From positions 493,312 through 557,311 of the forward strand of contig NZ_FCOY01000007.1 of NCBI RefSeq assembly GCF_900018785.1: a stretch of 64,000 bases of DNA, read 5' to 3'. Source of the DNA: Xanthomonas massiliensis. GTDB lineage: Bacteria > Pseudomonadota > Gammaproteobacteria > Xanthomonadales > Xanthomonadaceae. Of this stretch, positions 41,835-50,279 are shown piece by piece (positions within the stretch are counted from its first letter, which is position 1; each line of letters begins with the position of its first letter). Position numbers and translations under genes: made by a program. The notes below the pieces were generated by a model. It did no database searches. It was given only the letters and a program-made list of their open reading frames with translations, and was not told where the DNA came from.

Positions 41835-44054
41835 CTAGGCCGCCACCGGGCGCTCCAGGCGGTCCACCGCGGCCTGCATCGCCGCATAGAACGCATCCTC
41901 GTCGCGGTGCAGCGCCACGCGCTGCAGCTGCACCATCAACGCCAGTTCCTCCGGCGACACCACGTGCAGGCGCGCACCGCTGCGGTCCACGAACATGCGC
42001 CGGCCGGAGATGGGGCTGATCCAGGCCAGCTTGCCCGGCCGGCGGCGCCCCTGGCGGTCGACGAAATCCAGCCACGTACCCAGCGGCAGGCTGCGGAAAT
42101 AATCGGCGGTGACATGGTCGAAGCCGGCCTCGGTCTCGGCCGGGTCGATCAGGACGGACGACGCCACTGCCTCAGCCGCGGCCGCCTCCGGCGCCGCTTC
42201 CTGCGGCGACGACGGCGCGGCCGGCACGTCGGCCGGCGGCACCGGCGCCTGGTCGCAGGCCGTGGCCAGCGCCTCCCATTCGTCCTGGGCCCGGTCGGGC
42301 GCGAGCCCCTGCCCGGCCCACAGCGCCAGCAGCGCGGCCTGGTGCTCGTGCAGCCAGCGCCGGCGTGCCTGCGGTTCGCCGGGAATCTCGCCCAGCGCCA
42401 TGGCGCGCACCAGGCCGGCGCCGTCCTCGCGCAGCGCCAGCTGCTCGATGCCGGTGCGCCACGGCCCGGCCAGGAATGCGGCGAAGGCCGGCGGCAGCGC
42501 GCGGGCGCGACCGTGTTCGCGCCAGGCCTGGTCGGCCAGCGCGCGCGCCTGCGCGCGGCGCTCCTCGGCCCGCTGCATTTCCCCGGCGCGGCGCTCGGCG
42601 ATCTCGGCCTTGCGGCGGAACTGCTCGTAGTGGCGCGACAGCGCCAGCGCGGCGGCCAGGAAGGGGCCGAGATGCTCGTGGTAATCGGCCACGACCTGGT
42701 CCACCGCCTCCTGCACCTGCTCGAGCATGGTCTGTTCGGCCGCGGTCGCCCCACCGTTGCCGTCGCAGGCATCGGCCACCAGGTTGAGCAGGCGCCGCGC
42801 CGGATGGCCGTCGCGCACGAACAGGCCCGGATCGAGCAGCGCCACCTTGGCCAACGGCACCAGCAACCGGCCGAGCAGCTCGCGCTGCGGCGGCTGCAGG
42901 GTGCTCTGCTCCAGCACGGTCTCGAACAGGCGGCCGACCAGGTCCAGCGCGTCGGCATCCAGCGGATGCAGGCGGGTGCTGGCCGCATCCAGCCCGAGCG
43001 AGGCCGCGCTGGCCTGCACCGCGCGGCGCAGGCCCAGTCCCAGCGACCCGCCGCCCAGCAGGACCACGTCGCCGAAGCCGGCGCCCGGCCCCATCTGCAG
43101 CAGCGACAGCGCCGAGACGAGCTCGTCGCGCGCCAGGATCCGTCGCCCGGCGGCCGCGGCCTGGTCCGGCTCCTCGTGCCGGCGGGCGTCGCGCAGCAGC
43201 TGCTGCAACGGTTCGGGCAGGTGCACGCGCGGTATTGCCTCGCCCGCCGCCGCGCCGGTATCGGGGGCGTCGTCGGCATCGATCGCGTCCACGTCCTCGC
43301 CGGGCACGGCCCATTCGGCGAAGAAGCGCGCGATCCAGTCCGGCTGCGCTTCCTCGGCTTCGCCCTGGCCGTCGCGCGGGATGCCGCGGCGGCGCGCGCG
43401 CGGCTCGGGCAGCTCGCGCAGGTGGGCCACGTCCTGCAGGCGTGCCTGCAACGTGGCGTACAGGCCGCCCACGCCGGCCACCAGCGGCGCCTCGAGCCGG
43501 CGCACGATGGCCAGCTGCACTGGCGCGGCCAGGGTCAGCGGCGCATAGGCCTGCCGTACTGCCAGGGCGATGTGCTCCGGTCCGAGCGGGTCGGTGTCGC
43601 CGTCCACGCGCAGTCCGCACACCAGGCCGAGGTAGCGCTCCAGGCGCATCAGCTCCGGGCGCCAGCGGTGCTGGATCGCCCCGGCCAGGTTGCGCACGGC
43701 CAGGCGCACGTCCATGTCCTGTTCGCTGACCAGGGCGAAGCCGGCGCCGGCCTGGCCGTGCAGGCGCTCGGCCGACAGCGGGCGCCCGGCTTCCAGTGCC
43801 TGCCAGGCCCGGGCCAGGTGCGCGCGGAAGCGCGCGACCACTGGCTCGCGCTCGCGCCGCAGCTGGGTGATGGCCTCCAGGTAATCCCCCTGGCCGCTGC
43901 GCAGGCTGCCGGCGATGCGGAACAGCTCCTGTCCCAGCGGCGCCTGGGCGCCATCGAACACCCCTGCAAGCGCCGGCAGCATCAGCTCGCGGATGCGTTC
44001 GAGCAGCTCCGTGTTGCCGATCACGGATGCTTCGTGGAACGGCGGATTCGTCAT
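41835..44054 (-). CDS. DUF1631 family protein, copy B
   Basis: A 739-aa paralogue of the neighbouring gene, aligning along its length. It shares TELLERIRELMLPALAGVF at the N terminus, the central LLVPLAKVALLDPGLFVRDGHPARRLLN (copy A has a near-identical block), and the C-terminal GTWLDFVDRQGRRRPGKLAWISPISG. The ATG at 44054 has GGGAGG just upstream; thirteen earlier codons from a GTG are not conserved. The 161-bp gap to copy A shows no clear promoter, so both are probably transcribed from the divergent region at 44055-44129. Function unknown. Confidence 0.78.
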   Translation of the reverse strand: MTNPPFHEASVIGNTELLERIRELMLPALAGVFDGAQAPLGQELFRIAGSLRSGQGDYLEAITQLRREREPVVARFRAHLARAWQALEAGRPLSAERLHGQAGAGFALVSEQDMDVRLAVRNLAGAIQHRWRPELMRLERYLGLVCGLRVDGDTDPLGPEHIALAVRQAYAPLTLAAPVQLAIVRRLEAPLVAGVGGLYATLQARLQDVAHLRELPEPRARRRGIPRDGQGEAEEAQPDWIARFFAEWAVPGEDVDAIDADDAPDTGAAAGEAIPRVHLPEPLQQLLRDARRHEEPDQAAAAGRRILARDELVSALSLLQMGPGAGFGDVVLLGGGSLGLGLRRAVQASAASLGLDAASTRLHPLDADALDLVGRLFETVLEQSTLQPPQRELLGRLLVPLAKVALLDPGLFVRDGHPARRLLNLVADACDGNGGATAAEQTMLEQVQEAVDQVVADYHEHLGPFLAAALALSRHYEQFRRKAEIAERRAGEMQRAEERRAQARALADQAWREHGRARALPPAFAAFLAGPWRTGIEQLALREDGAGLVRAMALGEIPGEPQARRRWLHEHQAALLALWAGQGLAPDRAQDEWEALATACDQAPVPPADVPAAPSSPQEAAPEAAAAEAVASSVLIDPAETEAGFDHVTADYFRSLPLGTWLDFVDRQGRRRPGKLAWISPISGRRMFVDRSGARLHVVSPEELALMVQLQRVALHRDEDAFYAAMQAAVDRLERPVAA

Positions 44055-44129
44055 GGCCTCCCTTCGACGTCCGTGGCGCAACGGCGGGTGCACCTATAAT
44101 TCATGATGCACGTCTCGAAAAGATGAATC
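44055..44129. promoter_or_regulatory. Divergent promoter region, DUF1631 pair versus nitroreductase operon
   Basis: A perfect TATAAT lies at 44095-44100 on the plus strand, and its reverse reads TTATAG on the minus strand. No strong -35 is seen for either. Inverted repeats surround it: GTGCA/TGCAC across the -10, and ATTCATGAT (from 44099) facing ATGAATCAT just before the nitroreductase start. This is a plausible small-regulator operator. Confidence 0.45.
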
Positions 44130-44705
44130 ATGACCGATCCTGCCCTGCTGCAAGCGCTGGACCAGCGCCGCTCGGTACCCTCGCGCCAGCTCGGCGAGCC
44201 GGGACCCGATCCCGCCACGCTGCTGCGCATGCTGCGCGCGGCGGTGCGCGTGCCCGACCACGGCAAGCTGGTGCCGTTCCGGTTCCTGGCGGTACGCGGG
44301 GATGCGCGGCTGGCGCTGGGCGACTTCCTCGCCGCGCGCGCGCGCCAGCGCGACCCGCAGGCGCCGGAGCCGGCCATCGCCAAGGACCGCCAGCGCTTCG
44401 CCCACGCGCCGCTGGTGGTGGTCGTCGTCGCCTGCCTGCACGACAGCCCCAAGGTCCCGCCGGTGGAGCAGTGGATGACCGCCGGTTGCACCTGCTTCGC
44501 CCTGCTGCAGGCGGCACAGGCGTTCGGCTACGGGGCGCAGTGGCTGACCGGCTGGGCCGCCTTCGATCGCCCCGTCGCCACCCACCTGGGCCTGGCCGGG
44601 AACGAGCACGTGGCTGGCTTCATCCACATCGGCACCGCCCAGGTGCAGGCGCCCGAGCGCGACCGCCCCGATCCGGCGACGCTGCTGGCGGACTGGCGCC
44701 CGTGA
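44130..44705 (+). CDS. Nitroreductase-family FMN protein (YdjA-like)
   Basis: A 191-aa protein of the small nitroreductase group: RRSVPSRQLGEPGPDP at the FMN phosphate site, LRAAVRVPDHGKLVPFRFLAV, and a C-terminal GYGAQWLTGWAAFD segment. Physiological substrate unknown. It is first in a tight operon with an exonuclease (GTGA overlap) and a Nudix hydrolase (ATGA overlap). The ATG at 44130 lacks a strong Shine-Dalgarno. Confidence 0.85.
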   Translation: MTDPALLQALDQRRSVPSRQLGEPGPDPATLLRMLRAAVRVPDHGKLVPFRFLAVRGDARLALGDFLAARARQRDPQAPEPAIAKDRQRFAHAPLVVVVVACLHDSPKVPPVEQWMTAGCTCFALLQAAQAFGYGAQWLTGWAAFDRPVATHLGLAGNEHVAGFIHIGTAQVQAPERDRPDPATLLADWRP

Positions 44706-45652
44706 GCGCCGACGGCGCCCCGGTGCCGCCGCGCCCGCCGCTGGTGCTGGTCGATGCCAGCGTCTACGTGTTCCGCGCCTGGCACGCCATGCCCGACAGC
44801 TTCGTCGATGCCGAGGGCTGGCCGGCCCAGGCGGTGCACGGCTTCGCCCGCTTCCTGCTGGAACTGCTCGAGCGCGAGCGCCCGCGGCACATCGCGGTGG
44901 CCTTCGACGAGGCGCTGGACGGCAGCTTCCGCAACGCGCTCTATCCGGCCTACAAGGCCAACCGCGCCCCGGCCCCGGACGAACTGCGCCGCCAGTTCGC
45001 GCACTGCAAGGCGCTGTGCGCGGCGCTCGGCCTGGGCGTGCTGGCCGATGCCCGCTACGAGGCCGACGACCTGATCGGCAGCGCCCTGCACGCGGCCCGT
45101 GGCGACGGCTTCCGCGGCCTGATCGTCTCGGCCGACAAGGACCTGTCCCAGCTGCTGCGCACCGGCGACGAGCAATGGGATTTCGCCCGCAACCAGCGCT
45201 GGGGCGCGGCCGGCGTCAAGGCGCGCCACGGCGTGCACGCCGAACAGATCGCCGACTACCTGGCCCTGTGCGGCGACGCGGTGGACAACATCCCCGGGGT
45301 GAGCGGCGTCGGCGCCAAGACCGCGGCCATCCTGCTGGCCCACTTCGGCAGCCTGGACGCACTGCTGGCGCGCATCGACGAGGTGCCGTTCCTGCGCCTG
45401 CGCGGCGCCGCCCAGGTTGCCGTGCGCCTGCGCGAGCAGCGCGAGCACGCGCTGCTGTGGCGGCAGCTGACCACCATCGCCCTGGACGCGCCGCTGGCGC
45501 TGCCGGCCCACGGCTTCGCCCGCGGCGCGGCCGATGCGGACATGCTCGACGGGCTGGTCCAGGCACTGCGCCTGGGCCCGCTGACCCGGCGCCGCCTGCG
45601 CCTGGCGGCGGGGCTGCCCGATCCCTTCAGCCAAGAGGTTTCCATCGCATGA
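44702..45652 (+). CDS. Stand-alone 5'-3' exonuclease (FEN/ExoIX-like)
   Basis: A 316-aa homologue of the 5' nuclease domain of DNA polymerase I. Metal-binding acidic motifs include VLVDASVYVFRAWH, RYEADDLIGSAL, VSADKDLSQLL and GDAVDNIPGVSGVGAKTA, the last leading into the helix-3-turn-helix DNA-binding region. It is a flap or RNA-primer processing enzyme by family. The GTG start overlaps the nitroreductase stop. Confidence 0.92.
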   Translation: MSADGAPVPPRPPLVLVDASVYVFRAWHAMPDSFVDAEGWPAQAVHGFARFLLELLERERPRHIAVAFDEALDGSFRNALYPAYKANRAPAPDELRRQFAHCKALCAALGLGVLADARYEADDLIGSALHAARGDGFRGLIVSADKDLSQLLRTGDEQWDFARNQRWGAAGVKARHGVHAEQIADYLALCGDAVDNIPGVSGVGAKTAAILLAHFGSLDALLARIDEVPFLRLRGAAQVAVRLREQREHALLWRQLTTIALDAPLALPAHGFARGAADADMLDGLVQALRLGPLTRRRLRLAAGLPDPFSQEVSIA

Positions 45653-46200
45653 GCATCGACAACGACGCCGCGCCGCGCGTGGTCTGGGAAGGCAAGTACC
45701 AGCGCATGCTGGTGCGCGGCACCTGGGAGTACACCGAACGCACCAACCCCGGCAGCGTGGCGGCGATCATCATCGCCGTGACCCCCGAGGACAGGATCGT
45801 GTTCGTCGAGCAGTTCCGCATCCCGCTGCAGGCGCGCACCATCGAGATGCCGGCCGGTCTGGTCGGCGACATCCATGCCGGCGAATCGATCGAGCAATCG
45901 GCCATCCGCGAACTGGAAGAGGAGACCGGCTGGACCGCCGAGCACGCCGAGGTCCTGGTGGTCGGCCCGGTGTCCTCCGGCGCCAGCCGCGAGCGCGCGG
46001 CGATGGTGCGCGTGACCGGCCTGCGCAAGGTCGGCCCCGGCGGCGGCGACGCCAGCGAGGACATCACCGTGCACGAGATCCCGCGCGCGCAGGCCCCGGC
46101 CTGGCTGATGGAGATGGGCCGGCGCGGCTACCAGCTCGATCCCAAGCTGTGGGCGGGGCTGTGGATGATCGAGCATGCCATGGACGGCCGTCCGCGCTGA
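45649..46200 (+). CDS. Nudix hydrolase (ADP-ribose pyrophosphatase-like)
   Basis: A 183-aa protein with a complete Nudix box, G-x5-E-x7-RE-x2-EE-x-G, in the stretch ending AIRELEEETGW. The preceding VFVEQFRIPLQARTIEMPAGL is typical of the NudF/ADP-ribose pyrophosphatase branch. It probably hydrolyses ADP-ribose or a related nucleotide sugar. It overlaps the exonuclease stop (ATGA) and ends the operon. Confidence 0.9.
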   Translation: MSIDNDAAPRVVWEGKYQRMLVRGTWEYTERTNPGSVAAIIIAVTPEDRIVFVEQFRIPLQARTIEMPAGLVGDIHAGESIEQSAIRELEEETGWTAEHAEVLVVGPVSSGASRERAAMVRVTGLRKVGPGGGDASEDITVHEIPRAQAPAWLMEMGRRGYQLDPKLWAGLWMIEHAMDGRPR

Positions 46201-46249
46201 GTGCAGCGCCGCGTCCCCGGCGCGCTCCGGGCGGCCGAGGCGCGCGGCC

Positions 46250-46942
46250 TCAGTCGGCCGCCGCGCGCGCGTAGCGGCGCTCCACCTCGAACCGGCTGCC
46301 CGGCCGCGGGATCGGCCCCTCGGCCTTGACCTGCACCGCCAGCACCCCGGCCTCCGGCTCGGTATAGCGGTAGTCCACCTGGATGCCGTTGCTGGTCTGG
46401 ATGTGCAGGCCGAGCTGGCCGTCCTGGTCCTGCAGGCGGGCCTGCACGCCCGGGGCGATCTCCACCGGCGCCCCGGACAGCGGCAGCACCACGCTGTCCG
46501 AGCCGTGCGGGCGCCCGAACAGCACCGCCTCGCGGGTGCGGTACAGCACCAGCGTGCCGGCCACCGGTGCGGCGAAATCCATTTCCGGGCGCAGCATCGC
46601 CGCCGCGCTGACCTGGCGGCCGCTTGCGCCAGGCGAATCGCCATGGCCGCCGTGGCCGCCGCGCCCCTCGCCCGGGCCGCCGCCGTCCGGGCCGCCCTCG
46701 CCGGGCGGGCCACCCGCGCCGCCGGCGCCGCGTCCTTCCGGAGGATGCCCGTCCCGGCCCTCGCGCGCGGCCGGCGGCGGCGCGCCGGCCTGGGCCAGCT
46801 TCGCCGCCTCCTTCTGCGCATGCTTGTTGGCCTTGGCATCGGCCTGCCAGGCCACCGGCGCATCGGTCACCACCGGCTGGGCCAGGGCGACGAACGCCGG
46901 CACCAGCAGGAACAGGGGGAACAGGCGTCGGGACAGGGACAT
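46250..46942 (-). CDS. Secreted Gly-rich protein, unknown function
   Basis: A 230-aa protein with a signal peptide (MSLSRRLFPLFLLVPAFVALAQ), a charged KANKHAQKEAAKL segment, then a low-complexity region (about residues 60-110) of Gly, Pro, Glu, His and Arg. A compact C-terminal domain has alternating hydrophobic beta-like strands (GTLVLYRTREAVLFG, LGLHIQTSNGIQVDYRY). The ATG at 46942 has GAGG six bases upstream. I do not recognise a family. It lies downstream of pip on the same strand. Confidence 0.7.
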   Translation of the reverse strand: MSLSRRLFPLFLLVPAFVALAQPVVTDAPVAWQADAKANKHAQKEAAKLAQAGAPPPAAREGRDGHPPEGRGAGGAGGPPGEGGPDGGGPGEGRGGHGGHGDSPGASGRQVSAAAMLRPEMDFAAPVAGTLVLYRTREAVLFGRPHGSDSVVLPLSGAPVEIAPGVQARLQDQDGQLGLHIQTSNGIQVDYRYTEPEAGVLAVQVKAEGPIPRPGSRFEVERRYARAAAD

Positions 46943-46983
46943 CGCGGGCCTCGCGGCAGGGAAAGCACGCATGCTAGGCACCC

Positions 46984-47007
46984 GCGCCGGCGCGGATTTG
47001 CCGGCGC
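46984..47007 (-). terminator. Hairpin after pip
   Basis: Arms GCGCCGGC (46984-46991) and GCCGGCGC (47000-47007) around an 8-base loop, 30 bp past the pip stop. There is no T-run, so it is a weak or Rho-assisted terminator candidate. Confidence 0.4.
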
Positions 47008-47037
47008 CGACACGTGCGCATGCCGCGCGCCGCCGGT

Positions 47038-47982
47038 TCAGCCGGCGTAGCGGTCCGTGGCCGCGACCAGCGCGTCCACGTGCTCGGGCTCGAAGGCCGA
47101 ATGGCCGGAGGTCGGGTTGATGTGCAGCTCGCCCTTGGGCCAGGCCTTGTGCAAGTCCCAGGCGTTGACCAGCGGGCACACCACGTCGTAGCGCCCGTGC
47201 ACGATCACCCCGGGGATGTCGGCGATGCGGTGGGCGTCGCGCAGCAGCTGGTCCTCGACCTCGAAGAAGCCGCCGTTGACGAAGTAGTGGTTCTCGATGC
47301 GGGCGAAGGCCAGGGCGAACTGCGCGTCCTCGTGGCCGCTGATGAAGTCCTGGTCCACGTGCAGGAAGCTGGTGGCGCCTTCCCACACGCTCCATGCGCG
47401 TGCCGCGGCCAGGCGGGTGGACTCGTCGTCGCTGGTCAGGCGGCGGCCGAAGGCGGAGATCAGATCGTGGCGCTCCACCGGCGGGATCGCGGCGACATAG
47501 TGCTCCCAGGCATCCGGGAACAGGCGGTTGGCGCCTTCCTGGTAGAACCACTCCAGCTCGAAGCGGCGCAGCAGGAAGATCCCGCGCAGCACCAGCTCGG
47601 TGACCCGCTCCGGGTGCTTCTCGGCATAGGCCAGCGCCAGCGTCGATCCCCAGCTGCCGCCGAACACCTGCCAGGTGGCGATGCCGAGCTTCTCGCGCAG
47701 CTTCTCGATGTCGGCCACCAGGTCCCAGGTGGTGTTGTCGGTCAGGTCCGCGTGCGGCGTGGAACGCCCCGAACCGCGCTGGTCGAACAGCACGATGCGG
47801 TATCTGGCCGGGTCGTGGAACTGGCGCATCTTGGCGCTGCAGCCGCCGCCGGGCCCGCCATGCAGCAGCACCACCGGCTTGCCGTGCGGGTTGCCGCACT
47901 GTTCGTAGTAGAGCGTGTGGCGCCCGTCGACCTTCAGCAGGCCGGTGTCGTAGGGCTCGATGGCGGGATAGAGGGTGCGCAT
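47038..47982 (-). CDS. pip: Prolyl aminopeptidase (S33)
   Basis: Removes N-terminal proline from peptides. The 314-aa alpha/beta hydrolase has the oxyanion motif HGGPGGG at 41-47, FDQRGSGRSTPH, the nucleophile Ser110 in GGSWGST, and the late His in TSGHSAFEP. Length and order match bacterial proline iminopeptidases. TAGAAT on the minus strand (48016-48021) is a possible -10. Confidence 0.95.
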   Translation of the reverse strand: MRTLYPAIEPYDTGLLKVDGRHTLYYEQCGNPHGKPVVLLHGGPGGGCSAKMRQFHDPARYRIVLFDQRGSGRSTPHADLTDNTTWDLVADIEKLREKLGIATWQVFGGSWGSTLALAYAEKHPERVTELVLRGIFLLRRFELEWFYQEGANRLFPDAWEHYVAAIPPVERHDLISAFGRRLTSDDESTRLAAARAWSVWEGATSFLHVDQDFISGHEDAQFALAFARIENHYFVNGGFFEVEDQLLRDAHRIADIPGVIVHGRYDVVCPLVNAWDLHKAWPKGELHINPTSGHSAFEPEHVDALVAATDRYAG

Positions 47983-48166
47983 GACGGGTGGCGCCGTGGA
48001 AACGGAGAAGACGCCATTCTAGCTATCCGGATGGATGCGCCCACCGCCCGCGGCGACTGCATGCAGGTCGATGCCCCGGCCGGCCCCGGCGCCGGCGGGC
48101 TCCCGGCGGACGCCGATATGGGCCGGGCGATGACCCGATGCGGGCCTGGCCCGGCGGGGGAAGCGG

Positions 48167-48231
48167 CATGGCGCCGGCACGCCCCGCCACCTTGGCGCCA
48201 TGTTGCGCCATGCGGTGTGCCGGGGTAAAAG
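48167..48231 (+). promoter_or_regulatory. XRE gene promoter with a repeated GCGCCATG motif
   Basis: TTGCGC (48203-48208), 17 bp, then TAAAAG (48226-48231) form a reasonable promoter 32 bp before the ATG of the XRE gene. GGCGCCATG at 48194-48202, GCGCCATG at 48205-48212 and the inverted CATGGCGCC at 48167-48175 make three copies of one motif, two of them 10-11 bp apart across the -35. This is a good candidate for an autoregulatory operator. The rest of the 281-bp pip-XRE gap shows nothing else clear. Confidence 0.55.
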
Positions 48232-48263
48232 GCCCGATCCGTTTCACAGGCAGGAACGAAACC

Positions 48264-48656
48264 ATGGCTTCCCTGGCCACACGCATTCGCCTGGCACGCC
48301 ACCAGGCCGGTTGTTCGCAGTCGCTGCTCGCGCAGCGGCTGGGCGTGGGCCGCAGCGCCGTGGCCAACTGGGAGTGCGGCAAGGCCCATCCCAGCACCCA
48401 GCACCTGCTGCGGCTGGCAGCCACCACCGACGTGTCGCTGGCGTGGCTGGGCACCGGCGAAGGCCCGATGGCGACGCCCGCCGCCCGGGCGCCGCAGGGC
48501 GCCGCCGGTCCGCTGAGCGAGCAGGAACACCTGCTGCTGAGTGCCTTCCGGGCCGCGTCCGAGGCACGGCAACCGCACATCCTGCGCGTGGCCCTGTCCC
48601 TGGCCGCCACCACTGCCGTATCGCTGTCGGATCTGCTCTCCCCGATCGCCGGCTAG
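48264..48656 (+). CDS. Small XRE-family transcriptional regulator
   Basis: A 130-aa protein with an N-terminal helix-turn-helix at about residues 5-60. It contains RLARHQAGCSQSLLAQRLGV and the recognition helix GRSAVANWECGKAHPS, then VSLAWLGTGEG, an Ala/Pro linker and two amphipathic C-terminal helices. AGGA lies eight bases upstream of the ATG. From the last base of codon 32 to beyond its stop, its DNA is repeated exactly at the right edge of the window. Ligand and targets are unknown; the motif cluster upstream suggests it controls itself. Confidence 0.85.
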   Translation: MASLATRIRLARHQAGCSQSLLAQRLGVGRSAVANWECGKAHPSTQHLLRLAATTDVSLAWLGTGEGPMATPAARAPQGAAGPLSEQEHLLLSAFRAASEARQPHILRVALSLAATTAVSLSDLLSPIAG

Positions 48657-48685
48657 GACCGCAACCGCGGTCGCCCCCCGCCGGG
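48359..48685 (+). repeat. Left copy of a 327-bp exact direct repeat
   Basis: Identical in all 327 positions to 63674-64000, offset 15,315 bp. It covers codons 33-130 of the XRE gene, its stop, the following hairpin and the first bases toward prmC. One base further left the two copies differ; on the right the comparison ends only because the window ends. Confidence 0.97.
48657..48672. terminator. Hairpin between convergent XRE gene and prmC
   Basis: Arms GACCGC and GCGGTC with a 4-base loop directly after the XRE stop, in the 36-bp gap to prmC. Weak, no T-run. It recurs at 63972-63987 in the duplicated segment. Confidence 0.35.
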
Positions 48686-48692
48686 CCGAGGG

Positions 48693-49523
48693 TCAGCCCG
48701 GCCGGCGTCCCAGGCTGACCCGGTCGCGGTCTTCCAGGTCGCGCACGGTCGCCACGCCGGCATAGCCGCCGGCTTCCAGCAGCGCGCGCACCGCCTCGCC
48801 CTGGTCCCAGCCGTGCTCCAGCAACAGCCAGCCGCCGGGCACCAGGTGCGCCGGCGCACCGGCGACCAGGCGGCGGATCGCGTCCAGTCCGTCGGCGCCG
48901 GAGGCCAGGGCCGGGGCCGGCTCGAAGCGCAGGTCGCCCTGCGCCAGATGGGGGTCGCCGGCGGCGATGTAGGGCGGATTGCTGGCGATCAGATCGAAGC
49001 GCTCGCGGCCCAGCGCGACGAACCAGTCGCCGCGGCGGAACCAGACGTTGTCCACGCCGTTGGCCCGGGCGTTGCGGGTGGCCACCGCCAGGGTCGGGCC
49101 GTACAGGTCGGTGGCGACCACCGCCGCCAGCGGCCGTTCGCGGGCGATGGCCAGGGCGACGGCGCCGCTGCCGGTGCCCAGGTCGGCCACCCGCAGCGGT
49201 TCGCCCTGCGGCAGCAGGGCCAGGGCCTGCTCGACCAGCAGCTCGGTCTCCGGACGCGGGATCAGCGTGGCCGGGGTGACCTCCAGGTCCAGCGTCCAGA
49301 AGCCGCGCCGGCCGGTCAGGTAGGCCACCGGCTCGCCGCGGGCGCGACGCTCGACCAGCCGGGCGAAGGCCGTGGCCGCATCGGCGTCCACCGGGGCCTC
49401 GCCATGGGCGAACAGCCAGGCACGGTCGCGGCCGAGCGCATGCAGCAGCAGCGCTTCGGCATCGAAGCGGTCGATCGTGGCGGCGGCCTGGCGCAGCAGC
49501 TGCGCGGCGGAAGCATCGGGCAT
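48693..49523 (-). CDS. prmC: Release factor glutamine methyltransferase PrmC
   Basis: N5-methylates the GGQ glutamine of release factors using SAM. The 276-aa product has the SAM loop [15 protein letters not shown] (about residues 113-127) and the catalytic NPPY at 182-185 in [17 protein letters not shown] four codons upstream is open, but the ATG at 49523 is taken as the start. It is separated by 22 kb from its substrate gene prfA, unlike the prfA-prmC pairs of enterics. It is convergent with the XRE gene and divergent from ahpC. Confidence 0.95.
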   Translation of the reverse strand: MPDASAAQLLRQAAATIDRFDAEALLLHALGRDRAWLFAHGEAPVDADAATAFARLVERRARGEPVAYLTGRRGFWTLDLEVTPATLIPRPETELLVEQALALLPQGEPLRVADLGTGSGAVALAIARERPLAAVVATDLYGPTLAVATRNARANGVDNVWFRRGDWFVALGRERFDLIASNPPYIAAGDPHLAQGDLRFEPAPALASGADGLDAIRRLVAGAPAHLVPGGWLLLEHGWDQGEAVRALLEAGGYAGVATVRDLEDRDRVSLGRRPG

Positions 49524-49591
49524 GGGCGGGAACAAGGACGACGGGCGCTTAACCGGCCCACGTCACCATTATCCCGTGGACGGGGATTTCG

Positions 49592-49628
49592 ATAGATGAA
49601 CCCTATCTATTCGATTCCATCAATCGAT
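49592..49628 (+). promoter_or_regulatory. Predicted OxyR binding site upstream of ahpC
   Basis: The established OxyR pattern is ATAG-N7-CTAT-N7-ATAG-N7-CTAT. Here ATAG (49592-49595) and CTAT (49603-49606) are exact, followed at the right spacing by ATTC and CGAT, for 13 of 16 matches. The site ends one base before the ahpC -35 box, the position where OxyR contacts the polymerase alpha subunit. oxyR itself is the third gene of the operon it would control. Confidence 0.8.
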
Positions 49629-49657
49629 TTGAGTTATCTATCGACGATTCCTATGAT
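49629..49657 (+). promoter_or_regulatory. ahpC promoter
   Basis: TTGAGT (49629-49634), exactly 17 bp, then TATGAT (49652-49657), followed by a leader of about 40 nt to the ahpC ATG. The region is distinctly more AT-rich than its surroundings. Confidence 0.8.
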
Positions 49658-49702
49658 CATCCCCGGTCCATATCGACCCTTTGCCAACCCAAGAGGAACG
49701 CC

Positions 49703-50263
49703 ATGTCCGTCATCAACACCGAAATCCTCCCCTTCGAAGCCGACGCCTACAAGGACGGCAAGTTCATCAAGGTCAGCGACGCCGACCTGAAGGGCAAGTG
49801 GTCCGTGGTCGTGTTCTACCCGGCCGACTTCACCTTCGTGTGCCCGACCGAGCTGGAGGACCTGGCCGACCATTACGCCGAGTTCCAGAAGCTGGGCGTG
49901 GAGGTGTACTCGGTGTCCACCGATACCCACTTCTCGCACAAGGCCTGGCACGACACCTCGGCCGCGATCGGCAAGATCAAGTTCGCCATGATCGGCGACC
50001 CGGACCACAAGATCGCCACCAACTTCGACGTGCTGCGCCCGAGCGGCCTGGCCAACCGCGGCACCTTCATCATCGACCCGCAGGGCGTGGTCCAGGCGCT
50101 GGAGATCACCGCCGAGGGCATCGGCCGCGAGGCTTCGGACACGCTGCGCAAGGTCAAGGCCGCCATCTACGTCGCCAACCACCCGGGCGAGGTGTGCCCG
50201 GCCAAGTGGAAGGAAGGCGAGAAGACCCTGGCGCCGTCGCTGGACCTGGTCGGCAAGATCTAA
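49703..50263 (+). CDS. ahpC: Alkyl hydroperoxide reductase subunit C
   Basis: Typical 2-Cys peroxiredoxin reducing H2O2 and organic peroxides, recharged by AhpF. The 186-aa product has peroxidatic Cys47 in FTFVCPTE and resolving Cys165 in GEVCPAKW. An AAGAGG Shine-Dalgarno precedes the ATG. First gene of ahpC-ahpF-oxyR, the order described in Xanthomonas, under the OxyR site at 49592-49628. Confidence 0.98.
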   Translation: MSVINTEILPFEADAYKDGKFIKVSDADLKGKWSVVVFYPADFTFVCPTELEDLADHYAEFQKLGVEVYSVSTDTHFSHKAWHDTSAAIGKIKFAMIGDPDHKIATNFDVLRPSGLANRGTFIIDPQGVVQALEITAEGIGREASDTLRKVKAAIYVANHPGEVCPAKWKEGEKTLAPSLDLVGKI

Positions 50264-50279
50264 GCCTTGCCGCGTCCCC

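Noticed and set aside
49596..49790. Small open frame (64 codons) starting upstream of ahpC
   Set aside because: It begins inside the OxyR site and promoter and runs out of frame into ahpC. It reflects the AT-rich regulatory DNA, not a peptide gene.
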